Origin: Cyanobacteriota bacterium erpe_2018_sw_21hr_WHONDRS-SW48-000092_B_bin.40 | GTDB lineage: Bacteria; Cyanobacteriota; Vampirovibrionia; Obscuribacterales; Obscuribacteraceae | Assembly (NCBI GenBank): GCA_030917395.1 | Contig: JAUPUU010000457.1 | Location: 1 to 36,148 of the forward strand | Direction of reading: 5' to 3' | DNA length: 36,148 nucleotides | Shown: piece by piece, positions 1-10,500 of the stretch | Position numbering within the stretch: the first letter of the stretch is position 1 | Layout: the number at the start of each line of letters is the position of its first letter | Program-made: the position numbers and the translations under genes | The notes under the pieces: generated by a model | Databases searched by the model: none | What the model was told of the DNA's origin: nothing | The model's input: only the letters and a program-made list of their open reading frames with translations

Positions 1-2768
1 ATAACAAGGCGAATACAGCTTCTACGGTAGCCACCGCTGCCACCGCAGCTGCTGCCACTGTTGCTGCTACTCAAGCTCTTAAGAATGCTGGTGTCACCCC
101 TCCTGGGCAAGTGACTACCGACGTTAATGGTAAGGTCGTGGGTAGTACGGCAAATCCAGCTGGAACGACTCCAGTTACTGGCCAGCCTGGTGTTGTTGCG
201 CCTAACATGCAATCGGCTACCACTACACCACCGGTAGCCAATGCCGGCAATTCGCTAGTGAATGCTGAGTTGGTAGAAGAGGCCGCTGTTGCTGGCGCCG
301 CAGGCGCTGTAGCTGCTAATGCCATCCGACCAATGGGCACAGTTAATTCTGCTACCAATGCTAACAACGGCAAAGTTGATGGCGTGAATACAACCGGTAC
401 AGTGACTGGTCGAGTAATTCCTCCTGTTTCTGGTCAGCCTGGTGCTACTGTCACCCCTGGCACAGTCAACGTTACTCCTGGTGCTAACCGAGGAGTCACT
501 CCACCTGTTGCTACGCAAACACAGTTCACAACCACTGCTGGTGGTACTGGTGGTGCTCCACCTGTCAATGGCGCTCAGACTGCTAGCTTCGCTGGTGGTG
601 ATGGTGATGATGGCAGTGGCGGCGGCGGTGGTGGCGGCACACCTCAAGGTGGTCCTGCTGCTCAACCAAGTCAGCCTAATGCTGCCGGTCAGAAAGCTTC
701 TATGTTCGATGGTTATATGCAAGCTGGTTATAGACACGTTCCTTACCGGGTTGCTGCAGCTGCAATCAGATTGGCTCAAGGCGCAACTCTTGGTGTGTCG
801 CGCAGCGGCAAGCCTGAGAACGTCTATGACAACCAGGGCCACCTGATGCACATCCGTACCGGAGAAGGTGCCTCTGATGAGCAGAAAGGTATGCAAATCA
901 TGGCCGGTGCTTATGGCGAATTGATGAGCACTGACGCTGAAGCTTATGACGCCGCTAGACAGTCATCAATTGATGCTGGCGAGCACAAGCCAAAAGGTAT
1001 GATGCAGAGAGCTGCCGCTGGTATCTTGGCTTATAACGGTAGTTCATGGACACAAACTGCTGCTGCTAAGCAGAGCTTCGCTCGTTCTATGGCTAAGCAT
1101 GCCGCTCTTGGTTCACAAGCTTATATCAACGGTGAAGAAGGTAACGCTTACACTGAGCACTTGGTCAACAGATATGGCCCGATGAGTGAAGACCAGCAAG
1201 CCTGGGCTGCTCACATCATGACCAGCACTGATTCACCTGAATCAGGATGGAGTTGGAGAATGGGTCCTGCTACTGAAGCTCTGATCCAAAGCGGTCTACC
1301 GATCACTCCTTGCAACAGAGCCGTAGCTGCTAACCAAAGCGTGCTCAAGGCACAGCCTTGGCTGCGTGGTGCGACCATCCGTGGTGGCGGCGAGTACATG
1401 CAAGCTAGAGCTGCTGCTGAAATTCCTGAGGGTACAAACGGCCTGGTACAAGATGCCTGGTACGGCAACCGTGCCCAAGCTATGCCTGCTGAAGTTGTGC
1501 AGACTCTGGGCGCCCTGGCTCAAGCTGGTATCATGGACGATAATGGTGTATCTGTATGCCGTGACTTCAATACAGTTGACCAAGTGGCTTCCATGGTTGG
1601 TGCTAATGCCCGACCTGAAGATTATGTTGGTGCCTACAATTCGTTGAGAGGCGGCAACGTTGTTATGGCCAACTTGCAGCGCTCCTTCGGTGGAGGAGGC
1701 GGCGGCGGTGGTGGCGGCGGCAACATGAATCTTGGCGGCGTCAACATCGGTGGTGGTGGCGGCGGCGGCGGTGGTGGTGGCAACGTTGCCCCTCCAGTGC
1801 TCGGTGGTGTCACTATGTCTGGTGGTGGCGGTGGATACACAGGTGGTGGCGGAACGGCTGACGTTGACCTCTTCCTTGATGGTCCATCAGCTGGCGCTGG
1901 CAGCATCAATCCTAATGCTATTCCTTTGCCTAACAATCTACCAACTATGCAAGGCGGCCCAATTACGGTTAACTCCCGTATACAACCCCCAAGCAATCAA
2001 GGTGGCGGCAATCTTGGCAATATGGGCTCGGTCAAGTTGCCTGGTGGCTCGGTTGGCTCATCTGCTGGCCAAATCCAGATCGGTAGAGTTGATGGTGGCA
2101 ATAGTGGTGGCAGTGGTAACTTGCCTGCCGAAAATGTCTCTATTGATATTGAACAATCTGTCTCTGGCCAAGTTGTTGACTATGGTGGTGCCACTCAATC
2201 GGCTGTTGCCAGCGCTGTCAGTCAGTTTGGTGGTTCACAGAATTTGGTCAAGCAAGTTGTAGCTGATCTCAGAGCTAATGGTATGGACTGGAAACAGATC
2301 TTTGACCCTTCCAAAGATGATTCTGACCCTGGTAAGTACCAGATGCTAGAAACTGCTGTGCAAGCCTATTCACAGAACCCTAGCTCGATGCCAGCTGTGG
2401 CTGTCGCTGCCAGTGCTGTCGGTGCTTCTAATGTATCGACCAGTGACGTGCAAGTTGTTCAATCGATGATGGACGCCGATCCTAGATGGCAAGCTAACAA
2501 TATAGACTACGGCTCTGTCTATACTGCTCGAGCCATTGTCGAAGCACACAGACAAGATCCACAAACATACGGCGATCCTTATCTGACCAAAGACTATGTC
2601 GATTCAGTTCGTCAAGATCCACGGTTTGTACCTAGACCAGTGCCTGTTCGCAATGCTGGTGGACAAGTGGCAAGATACGACCAATCGCCTGTGCCAAAAG
2701 ATCGTTTGGTCAAGCGCATGATGGAACGTATGTTTGGTCAAGATGGTTACAACAACGGTAACGGCTAA
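1..2768 (+). CDS. Large Gly/Ala-rich protein of the T4SS block, 5'-truncated by the window edge
   Basis: The frame is open from base 3 with no stop, so the protein starts left of the window; the GTG at 111 is only the first internal start codon. The visible part has an Ala/Thr/Val-rich low-complexity N-terminal stretch, a Gly-rich linker near base 610, and a middle segment (about bases 700-1680) that looks globular. Two runs of exactly 11 glycines follow (1689-1721 and 1749-1781), then a Gly/Ser/Asn linker, then a compact charged C-terminal domain (about 2130-2765). No membrane helix is visible in this part. It lies upstream of PrgI-, VirB4-, VirB8- and VirD4-like genes on the same strand. 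It could be the cytoplasmic or periplasmic tail of a VirB6/TrbL-like channel protein whose membrane part lies outside, or a secreted or surface component. I do not recognise a catalytic domain. Confidence 0.7.
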   Translation, partial: NKANTASTVATAATAAAATVAATQALKNAGVTPPGQVTTDVNGKVVGSTANPAGTTPVTGQPGVVAPNMQSATTTPPVANAGNSLVNAELVEEAAVAGAAGAVAANAIRPMGTVNSATNANNGKVDGVNTTGTVTGRVIPPVSGQPGATVTPGTVNVTPGANRGVTPPVATQTQFTTTAGGTGGAPPVNGAQTASFAGGDGDDGSGGGGGGGTPQGGPAAQPSQPNAAGQKASMFDGYMQAGYRHVPYRVAAAAIRLAQGATLGVSRSGKPENVYDNQGHLMHIRTGEGASDEQKGMQIMAGAYGELMSTDAEAYDAARQSSIDAGEHKPKGMMQRAAAGILAYNGSSWTQTAAAKQSFARSMAKHAALGSQAYINGEEGNAYTEHLVNRYGPMSEDQQAWAAHIMTSTDSPESGWSWRMGPATEALIQSGLPITPCNRAVAANQSVLKAQPWLRGATIRGGGEYMQARAAAEIPEGTNGLVQDAWYGNRAQAMPAEVVQTLGALAQAGIMDDNGVSVCRDFNTVDQVASMVGANARPEDYVGAYNSLRGGNVVMANLQRSFGGGGGGGGGGGNMNLGGVNIGGGGGGGGGGGNVAPPVLGGVTMSGGGGGYTGGGGTADVDLFLDGPSAGAGSINPNAIPLPNNLPTMQGGPITVNSRIQPPSNQGGGNLGNMGSVKLPGGSVGSSAGQIQIGRVDGGNSGGSGNLPAENVSIDIEQSVSGQVVDYGGATQSAVASAVSQFGGSQNLVKQVVADLRANGMDWKQIFDPSKDDSDPGKYQMLETAVQAYSQNPSSMPAVAVAASAVGASNVSTSDVQVVQSMMDADPRWQANNIDYGSVYTARAIVEAHRQDPQTYGDPYLTKDYVDSVRQDPRFVPRPVPVRNAGGQVARYDQSPVPKDRLVKRMMERMFGQDGYNNGNG

Positions 2769-2787
2769 GCTAATATAGATAGTCTCA

Positions 2788-2808
2788 GGCGCGTGAAAAT
2801 GACGCGCC
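2788..2808 (+). terminator. GC-rich hairpin after the Gly-rich gene
   Basis: A perfect 7-bp inverted repeat (GGCGCGT / ACGCGCC) with a 7-nt loop lies 20 bp after the stop codon at 2768. No T-run follows, so it may be a Rho-dependent end, an attenuator or an mRNA-processing or stability hairpin rather than a classical intrinsic terminator. Confidence 0.4.
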
Positions 2809-2894
2809 AGGGCCTTAGAACTATAATTGCAACTACAAATACACTTACATCTACAATAAGACTGGCCGTCCAATGCGGCTGATAATTAAAAGCT

Positions 2895-3569
2895 ATGAAG
2901 TTCTTCAAATTGCGCCACCTGACCGTGGTCTGTCCTGAATGCCAAACTATTTTCGCCACCTACGAAGTGGCGAGATTGCCGGCTATCGATTTAACGACAC
3001 CGATTGAAAGTGACCTCCATCGCATTCTGCCCGATCCTGAATTGCGCTCTAGTCTTCTTGCCATGTGTCCCAATTGTATTTACACCTGGTGGTTGTCATC
3101 ATTCAAAGAGCACTTTTATCTGCCACAGGTCGTGCCAGACTCGCCGCCTACTGAGCCGGCAAAGAAGTTTGCCCATGCTGTTGCCTCCGGGCGTAAGCAT
3201 AATGTGCACACTCTTGATCGCGCCGTATTGGCATTAAACGGCTATTGGTGCGCCATGGAAGAGGGAGTGGATGGCTCTAAGTTTCTCAGCCTGGCCAAGA
3301 ATGAATTGGCGGCAGCCCTGGCAGACCCTAGCTGGGCTGGCAATCGCAGCCGCTATAATTATGTTATGGGCGAGATTTTGCGCCTTTCTGGCGAATATGA
3401 CGGTGCCGTAAAATGCTATGAGAAAGTCGATTCATCGGCGGGTTTACCCACTGAACTCGTAGCCAAGATGAAGGAGTTTGCGCTTTATGGGAATAAAAGT
3501 ACTGTAAGGCTTCCACCGCATATCGTAGGAATAGTTTTCAACTGCGCTCAACCAGTTAACCCGGCCTAG
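2895..3569 (+). CDS. Zinc-ribbon (double CxxC) protein with TPR-like C-terminus
   Basis: A 224-aa protein. Near the N-terminus there is a CPEC motif (C13, C16), and about 40 residues later a CPNC motif (C58, C61), a spacing typical of a zinc ribbon like those of CpXC or DUF2225 proteins. The C-terminal part (about residues 95-205) is helical and contains a TPR-like segment around YNYVMGEILRLSGEYDGAV. No signal peptide or membrane helix is seen, so it is probably cytoplasmic. It sits between the Gly-rich protein and the PrgI-like gene, 27 bp from the latter, and so probably belongs to the secretion operon. Its role is unknown; a regulatory or assembly-scaffold protein would fit. The ATG at 2895 lacks an obvious Shine-Dalgarno sequence. 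Confidence 0.7.
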   Translation: MKFFKLRHLTVVCPECQTIFATYEVARLPAIDLTTPIESDLHRILPDPELRSSLLAMCPNCIYTWWLSSFKEHFYLPQVVPDSPPTEPAKKFAHAVASGRKHNVHTLDRAVLALNGYWCAMEEGVDGSKFLSLAKNELAAALADPSWAGNRSRYNYVMGEILRLSGEYDGAVKCYEKVDSSAGLPTELVAKMKEFALYGNKSTVRLPPHIVGIVFNCAQPVNPA

Positions 3570-3596
3570 AGCCAAATCTACAAGTAGAATGTAAAC

Positions 3597-3935
3597 ATGG
3601 ACGATATCACTCCCCTAAATTTAGAAGATTCTCCCAAGTTATTCGGCTTGCGCTACGACCAGCTGATTGCCATCTTGGGAAGCCTGGTGCTTTCTACCCA
3701 GCTTTATTCATGGATGATGCCAATCAACCTTGCTGGGCAAGACATTAAACTCTGGATTTGCTTGTTTTTTGGATTGGTCGGCCCATTTTATTGTCTAGTC
3801 ACTCTTAATCACTCAGCTTCGTATTGGGAGACTCTGCTCAATTTTTACACCGGGTCTAAAGTCTTGATACCAGGGCCTGATCCAAATACAACTAGATTTT
3901 TGGTAGATGAAAAGCTTCCAGATTTTGTTGAATAA
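3597..3935 (+). CDS. PrgI/VirB3-like inner-membrane T4SS protein
   Basis: A 112-aa protein with two closely spaced hydrophobic helices (about residues 21-41 and 51-70) after a short polar N-terminus, and a polar C-terminal tail containing a PGPDPN stretch. This size and topology, directly upstream of a VirB4 ATPase (18 bp gap), match PrgI (Gram-positive and related conjugation systems) and VirB3/TraL proteins, which partner VirB4 at the inner membrane. The assignment rests on topology and gene order more than on a sequence signature. Confidence 0.72.
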   Translation: MDDITPLNLEDSPKLFGLRYDQLIAILGSLVLSTQLYSWMMPINLAGQDIKLWICLFFGLVGPFYCLVTLNHSASYWETLLNFYTGSKVLIPGPDPNTTRFLVDEKLPDFVE

Positions 3936-3953
3936 AGGAGCTCTCGTTCGTTA

Positions 3954-6779
3954 ATGGTCACCTCGATAAATCGGTCCTACTCCAAAGAAAATAGTTTGCT
4001 GGGCTTTATGAAGCGTGGCAAAGAGAAGGAAACGCCGATTTCTGCGGAGATTCTCGGACGTATTCCTGGTTTGGCTGTGCCCAGGCCCCATGGTTCTGCT
4101 GCCGGTATTTTGCCTTTATGGGACCTCTTCCACGATGATGCATCAGGTCAAGGTATTCTTGTCTTGAAAGATGGCACTTACCGTTGTGTCTTTGAGTTGG
4201 ACGGGGTGCACGTTTCTGGTTTTGATGAGATGCGTTTGGTCTCTCTCATGAACCACTTTACTGGTTTTCTCAACGGTATCGATACATCAGCTCAGCTCAC
4301 TGTGGTTTGCCACAATATTTCTAAGCGCGAGTATTTCCAGCGCCATCCAGTTGAAGTTAATGAAGACCCATTTTTACGCTACGTGGCTAAAGTGGTCGAG
4401 AATGATCAGGCCTCGCTTCTATCGCGAAACTTTGTGCCTGAGCTGAAGTTCTATGTCACTTTCTGCTATCGGCCGCCTAAAGAGAAGCCACCGAAGCAGA
4501 GCATGATTGATACGGCTGTTAAATCAGTGATGGACGCTCTTACAAGTCAGGCCGCCAGACAGTCTGTCGGTAGCCATTTTAAGAATGTCACTACTTTAGT
4601 GCAACGTGCCAATGGCTATGTTAGTCAGCTTGGTGCCTGCGGTATGGCTGGTCGACCAGTTTCGGCCATAGAGTATTTCCGTATGCTCTACCGTGAGCTC
4701 AATCCTAAGCAAGCTGAAATGGCCGAGGAGCACTTGCCCTCTCCAATTCGGCCGCAAACGCAGCCTTTGCCGCCAGCTGTGCGTCGTGTCTTCCCTGACA
4801 TGGAGCCCGCTACTGTAAGGCAGCAATTGGTTGAATCTTGCTATGACTTCAGCTCCCCTGATTTCTGCAAGATTTCAGACATGACCGATTATATTGAAGC
4901 CACCGATCCTAATGCTGACCCGACCGAGAAAGAAATTGCCGGTCGCTATATTCGCACCCTCTATATGAACCGGCTACCTGAGCGTACCGGGCCACTGTGG
5001 TTGCAGCCATTGCTGCGCCTTAACTGTGAATGGCGTCTCAATATTTACGCTCACAAGTTAGATAAAGAGCTCTTCCGTAAGAAGTTACAGCAGAAGCAAG
5101 CGCAAGCGTCTGCCAACACCTACCAGGGCGTAATGGGACAGCGTTCAGCTCCGAACCAAGAAGAAGCTGAGAAAGCACAAGAAGCTGCCACCATTGGTTC
5201 AGAGTTGTACACAACCAATATGGAAGTGTTCAACTACGCCATTTATTTCACGCTCTTTGCCGATAGCCTTGAAGAGCTAAACCGCTCTACTGAGTTTGTG
5301 CGCTCTGCCGCTTCACAGTGTCGCGGTGCTCGATTTGTTATTGGTCACCATGAGCAGCGCTCTCTTTTCATTGGCAGCTTGCCTGGCTTGGGTATTGACG
5401 TTGCTCGCCGCGGCAAAGCAGTGCGAACACCGACAGTGCGCAATTCGTTTCCCTTTGTTCATGCCAAGCTTGGTTCCGAGTATGGCGACTGGCTAGGTTT
5501 TTCCAAAGAAACACTAGAGCCGGTTTTCCTTAACCCCTATGATGAAAAACTACCAAACGCCCTCTGCATCGTCTTCGGTCAACCGGGTGAAGGTAAATCT
5601 ATGGTCGCTCAACAGATCATTCAGATGAAAACTTTGTCTGGTGCCAAGACCGTTATCATTGACCGATCTGGCTCTTATCGCATGCTTACAGAAGTGTACG
5701 ATGACTGTGCCTATATTAAACTTGGGCCTGATGGTCAGGTTTGTATCAACCTCTATGACTTACCCTACCAAGGTCCTGATGGCAAGCCGGTTGATCCCGC
5801 TAGCCCGCCTGAATCGCACATCATCAAAATTCTCAACTTCCACTCTGTAATGTTAGGAGAGCGGGGTGAACAGGCTCTAAACAAAGATGAGAAGCCGATT
5901 TTGATGCAAGGCATTCAAGCCGTCTATAAATCTTGCGCCGAAATGGGTCGTATTCCAATTGAGTCTGATTTAGTTAACTGGTTACAAGAAGAGTCAGTCA
6001 AACACACCAAGAGCAAGCGTGGCGATACCTGCGAAGATCTCGCTAACCGTCTCAGTCTTTATTGCAAAGGCGCCATTTTCGGTAAGCTCTTTGATGGCCC
6101 CACATCTATTCCACTCGATACTCAATTGATGGTATTTGATACTTCTGATTTGGCCCATGATAAAACGCTAGAAGCTGTTGTTACTCTCTTCGTCTCCGAC
6201 TATGTCTTGCGAAGAGCGGCTCAACATAAGGCCGAACAAGTAGCTCTAGGTAAGCCCTCACGCTTTGTCTTTTGCATAGACGAATTGTGGAGACTGCTGC
6301 GCTATGAGGGTGGTAAGACTCTTGTTGAAGATGCTTCTCGTACCAGCCGACACTTAGGTCTACTGTTTATCGGCATTTCCCAGGAGCTGGGCGACCTTTT
6401 GCGCGACGATCGAGCGCGAAATCTTGCCACCAACAGTGCTATCAAAATCATCCTCGGTAATGACCCATCTAACTTCGAATTGATTCGCGAAGCCTGCGGC
6501 CTCACCCCTCAGGAGATGGGCGCCATTGCTCACTTGACCAGAAAGAATAGAGAGTATTCAGATGCCTTTCTTATTTATCACAAGCTTTCTCGCGGAGTGG
6601 TCAAGCTGGTTGTGCCAAGGTTTATGTACTGGGTAGCCACAACCGAGCCAAACACCGATCAACCAATGCGTTCTAAGATGATTGAGCTGTGTGCTGGTGA
6701 TGCGCGTTGGGCCTGCCACTTGCTTGGCCAAGGTTACACTCCTGAGACTTTCACTCCTGATTTGCTCAATGCGGGCTGA
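3954..6779 (+). CDS. virB4: VirB4/TraC-family T4SS ATPase
   Basis: A 941-aa ATPase that powers assembly and substrate transfer in type IV secretion, acting at the cytoplasmic face of the inner membrane. Walker A is GQPGEGKS (residues 542-549) and Walker B is FVFCIDELW (771-779, with D776 and E777). The long N-terminal half corresponds to the CagE/TrbE/VirB4 N-terminal region. A Gln/Ala-rich charged insert lies near residues 380-410. Length is in the upper normal range for VirB4/TraC. An AAAGGAG sequence lies about 13 nt before the ATG, a slightly long spacing. The PrgI-like gene is upstream and a VirB8-like gene follows after 9 bp, so they are very likely co-transcribed. Confidence 0.93.
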   Translation: MVTSINRSYSKENSLLGFMKRGKEKETPISAEILGRIPGLAVPRPHGSAAGILPLWDLFHDDASGQGILVLKDGTYRCVFELDGVHVSGFDEMRLVSLMNHFTGFLNGIDTSAQLTVVCHNISKREYFQRHPVEVNEDPFLRYVAKVVENDQASLLSRNFVPELKFYVTFCYRPPKEKPPKQSMIDTAVKSVMDALTSQAARQSVGSHFKNVTTLVQRANGYVSQLGACGMAGRPVSAIEYFRMLYRELNPKQAEMAEEHLPSPIRPQTQPLPPAVRRVFPDMEPATVRQQLVESCYDFSSPDFCKISDMTDYIEATDPNADPTEKEIAGRYIRTLYMNRLPERTGPLWLQPLLRLNCEWRLNIYAHKLDKELFRKKLQQKQAQASANTYQGVMGQRSAPNQEEAEKAQEAATIGSELYTTNMEVFNYAIYFTLFADSLEELNRSTEFVRSAASQCRGARFVIGHHEQRSLFIGSLPGLGIDVARRGKAVRTPTVRNSFPFVHAKLGSEYGDWLGFSKETLEPVFLNPYDEKLPNALCIVFGQPGEGKSMVAQQIIQMKTLSGAKTVIIDRSGSYRMLTEVYDDCAYIKLGPDGQVCINLYDLPYQGPDGKPVDPASPPESHIIKILNFHSVMLGERGEQALNKDEKPILMQGIQAVYKSCAEMGRIPIESDLVNWLQEESVKHTKSKRGDTCEDLANRLSLYCKGAIFGKLFDGPTSIPLDTQLMVFDTSDLAHDKTLEAVVTLFVSDYVLRRAAQHKAEQVALGKPSRFVFCIDELWRLLRYEGGKTLVEDASRTSRHLGLLFIGISQELGDLLRDDRARNLATNSAIKIILGNDPSNFELIREACGLTPQEMGAIAHLTRKNREYSDAFLIYHKLSRGVVKLVVPRFMYWVATTEPNTDQPMRSKMIELCAGDARWACHLLGQGYTPETFTPDLLNAG

Positions 6780-6788
6780 TACAAATAT

Positions 6789-7418
6789 ATGTTTGATTAT
6801 CAAGCTGGTGAGAAGTACAAAATGACATTGATTATGGTCGCTGTAGCTGGTGCTATGGCGGGCGTTTTCATAACATTGATACTTTCGCCTACGCCTGCTC
6901 CTACCGGTAGGGGCGGACGGGTGCGCTCCAGGGCCGAAACCAATCCTGATGTTACGGGTATTGCCGCACCGCCTGGTTCAGATCCTCGCTACGCCACTCA
7001 GCAAAATGGTGCACCGCCTCCGGCACCGGCTGGTCTGGTCGAACCATTTAAGGCGCAGGCCTATGTTGAAGCTTTTCTCCCTTTGGCTTGGGATTTCAAT
7101 GCCGGTTCGGCTGCTAACTCTCAGCAGAGTGCCATCGGCATGATGACTGCACAGTGTGCTGATAGTTACAAAAAGAATATTTGGACCGATGAGATGGCAG
7201 CCACGATTGCTAGTTCGGGTATGACCAGTACCTGGAATCAAAAAATGGTTTCTGCTCGCCAGAACCAAGCCGATGGTTCAATTGAGATAGTAGTTCAAGG
7301 TGAGCAGCAGTTGCAGCTTCCTGGTGAGCCGCCTAAACCAAGACCAGTGAAATTCGTTTATTTGGTGAAGAAGGAAGCTGATGGAAGTTTGAAAATTGCC
7401 GGTATTTCTGAGGGGTAG
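6789..7418 (+). CDS. VirB8-like membrane-anchored T4SS protein
   Basis: A 209-aa bitopic protein: one N-terminal transmembrane helix (about residues 12-33), a Pro/Gly-rich linker (about 34-85), then a C-terminal domain of about 120 residues that alternates helix and strand and ends in KFVYLVKKEADGSLKI-type strands. One helix, a linker and an NTF2-like extracytoplasmic domain is the VirB8/TrbF/DotI layout, and the position between VirB4 and VirD4 supports it. There is no decisive motif, so VirB8-like is an inference. The first ATG (6789) has no clear ribosome site; the ATG at 6822 (MTLIMVAV) is a possible alternative start that would begin directly at the helix. Confidence 0.65.
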   Translation: MFDYQAGEKYKMTLIMVAVAGAMAGVFITLILSPTPAPTGRGGRVRSRAETNPDVTGIAAPPGSDPRYATQQNGAPPPAPAGLVEPFKAQAYVEAFLPLAWDFNAGSAANSQQSAIGMMTAQCADSYKKNIWTDEMAATIASSGMTSTWNQKMVSARQNQADGSIEIVVQGEQQLQLPGEPPKPRPVKFVYLVKKEADGSLKIAGISEG

Positions 7419-7569
7419 AAATACGAAAAACATGCCGATAAAACAGAGACTTTTCGTAGTCTTCCCAGAACTGGAGCCTGTTTTGTTGCGCAACTACTTG
7501 TTAAAACGGTATAAATGAGTGAGTATAGAATCAGGGTTTATAACTGTATAGACACGCAGGATTAGCTAG

Positions 7570-7593
7570 ATGAATTGGAAGGCGCAAATATGA
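7570..7593 (+). other. Seven-codon upstream ORF overlapping the VirD4 start (tandem 20-bp repeat)
   Basis: ATG at 7570 opens a micro-ORF (MNWKAQI) whose TGA stop overlaps the VirD4-like ATG at 7590 in an ATGA arrangement. The 20 bases 7570-7589 repeat as 7590-7609 with three differences, so the micro-ORF is a copy of the first codons of the main gene (MTWKAQM). It could provide translational coupling or be an accidental duplication of the start region. Confidence 0.4.
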
Positions 7594-10500
7594 CCTGGAA
7601 AGCGCAAATGAACGAGCGAGGAGTGATTCAGTCATTCCGCGATACTGACACTGGCGAGCAGGTCTCTGTTAAAGAATTTGAGCGTCGCATGCAAATGCAG
7701 GGGGCGATTGGGCCCAACGACGGCAGTCTTCAAGCGCAGCCAGCCTATCCTCAATCTTATCCAGTGCCGGGTTCAGAAGCTGCTATTCAGCAAGGCATGC
7801 AATCAGGTACACAGGCAGGAATGCAGCCTTATCAGGCTCAGCCAGCGCCACAGACCTACGCTACTGGTGCTCCCGCACCGTATCAACAGGCTCCTGCCGC
7901 CGGTTATCCACAGCCCGCGCAACAAGGCTATCAGCAAGCGCCTTCTAGTCCTTTAGTGCAGTCTGGTGCCGTACCGGTTGGTTCGCAAGCGCCTAGTATT
8001 CCCATGCCCGCCACTGGTCGGGTGCCCACCACAGGCATGCTCACGCAGGGCAAAAATCTTCGCCTAGAGGGCCAGCCTGGTCATATCGACCAAACTCGTC
8101 AGACCTTTGCTCCAAGAAAGGGCAAAGGCTTCCTTGATGCTACATCTATAGCTATTTTGATGCCTACTCTTGTGCTATTGGCCTTGATCATCGCTGCGGC
8201 CCACAAGAAGAGATTGTTCCCCTGGCAGACAATCAGAACCTTTAACCCACCATCTGGTTTGATGACTCCGCGCGATTATGAGCGCTCATATGTCTGTCCA
8301 CCGAACGGCAGACGTCACGGTCGTCTGGGTAAGAAAAATCCCAACTCGACCTGGTCAGAAGTTGACGGCGTTGTAATTCCCTTTGGCTTCCTCGCTCGAA
8401 CTCACTTGCCAGTGACAATCCCCATGGGCCGCCTACCGAACAAAAACATGTTCATCGTAGCTCCGTCAGGTTCAGGTAAAACAACCTTGATGCGGGCTGT
8501 AATTAAAGCCTTGCTTGCTAAGCCTTGCGTCATTATTGCCTTAGAAGCTAAAGCTAATGACCCTAACTTAGATGAACGCCGTGAAGGTTTCAAGTACACG
8601 GTGTTGCCTGAAGCTCAGCATGCTGGTTTCCGTACCCTCTATTTCAACCCACTAGATAGTGAGTCGATTTGCTGGAATCCCCTTGACCAAGATGCGGTTA
8701 CTTTTGCTACATCGATTGTGCAAGATATCAACTCTCTTCCACCAGAAGAGCAGCACTGGGCAGAGCGCGATTTAGGCTATATTGAAGGCTTGACACAGCT
8801 GCTTAAGTGGGGCGGCGTGCAAGTTATGGGTGAAGATGAGAATGGTCAACCTTCTCAACTCGACCCCCTGCCTTGCAATCCCTACGGATTGATGAAACTG
8901 GTCAACAACCGTCGCAATATCGTTGAGTCTTTGCGTAAGTTGAAAGCTGATCCAAACATCAATGCTGGTGAACTCGGTGAATTGACTCAGCGGCTCTCTT
9001 CAATTATTCGCACAGACAGTGATTGGGATAAAAACATTCAAGGTGTGCGCGGTCGTCTGCGCATGTTCAAGAACCAAGCTATCCTAAAATGCACAGAGAG
9101 ATCGAACGTAGATCTTAAGACCAGTATGCACGAGCCTACTGTGCTGATCTTCGGTGCTCCTGCTTCCTTAGGACCTGACGCTGAATCGCTAGCAGCCTGT
9201 TTTGTGCACCAGTTGCAACAAGCCTTGCACACTAGATACGGTACAAAATCAGTACTGCCATTGTTTGCATTCTTCGATGAATATCAAACTTTGAATATCG
9301 ATTTGGCCGGTAGACTATCAGCTATCGTTCGTGGTGCCAACGGCGGTTTGACAATCATCTTGCAGAACATCTCCCAGATCACCAGTGGTGGTGGCCAGGG
9401 TGTTGCTCCAGAATTGAAGACGATTTTCTCCAACAGCGCAGTGCGTGTATGTTTGCACAACGCTGATGAAACGACAGCTAAGTTCTTCTCTGAAGAAATT
9501 GGTAAGCATGCTGTGGTTGTCCCCGGTATTGCTGACCACTTCCAGGCAAACGGATTCGGTATCTTCCCGACAAGTTGGAACAGAATTCACAGCCAACAGG
9601 TCGTTGCCCGGGTCGACACAGACTCTATTAAACGGATGGAAAAACACCACGCTCTGGTTTATCTATCACCAGCTGGTGACCCAGAATTTGGCGAAACCAA
9701 ACCGTTCATGTGTGACCTGCGCGGTATTGAAGAAATTGCCAAGTTGCACTTGCTGCACAACGTCAGTGCCAGAAAACAAAGTAGTCCAGATTATCCAGAG
9801 GGCGCGCCTGTTCCTGGTGCAGCAGCGCCATCGTTTGCTACCCCAGCTGGTAGCTTGCCATTCCCTTCAAGACCGGCTGGCAATATGCCAACGCCTGAGC
9901 TAGGCGATATGGCGGCAATGGCTGCTCAAGCCGCTGCCACTGGTTTTGACCAAACAGGGGTTGGTCCTGGATACACTAATGGTTATCCGATGGGTTCACA
10001 GGGGGCTCCTGTGGCTGCTAGTTCGGCTCCAGCCGCTACTAACTCCGTTAACTCTGGTAGCTCTGGTAATCCTAGTAGTACAAATAACGGTGCTTCAAGG
10101 TTATGTCCAAATTGCACAAAACTAGCTGGAAAAGGCAAGTTTTGTATTGAGTGTGGTCAATTTATTGGTCTGCCTCAGGCCGAGCTTTCCACTTCGGCCC
10201 AGGTTGTGGCCCCAGTGGCTGCCAGCAATGGCATCATCCCTAGTTATGCCGAGGCTAACCCTGCTGCTAGCTCGCCTTCTGGCAATGTAGCAGTAGATTC
10301 GTTTGGCAATGTTATCGACAGTGGTGAAGTTAGTGGCAATGGCCTATCGGCTCTTCCTGGTCAACAAGCCACTCCTCGCTATGGAGGTCTACGCCCACAA
10401 ACTAGAGATGCGATGCCAAGTAAGCGCGGACTGTTTGAGAGTGCTTCAGAAATAGCCAATACCGCTCAGCAAGTGTTAAATCCTAATGGTCCAAATAGCG

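Noticed and set aside
1634-1996. A 120-aa minus-strand frame very rich in proline.
   Set aside because: It is the antisense image of the poly-glycine tracts in the plus-strand gene, so it is expected and not independent coding.
9318-9650. 110-codon minus-strand frame inside the coupling ATPase gene.
   Set aside because: Antisense shadow of a strongly conserved coding region; no independent evidence.
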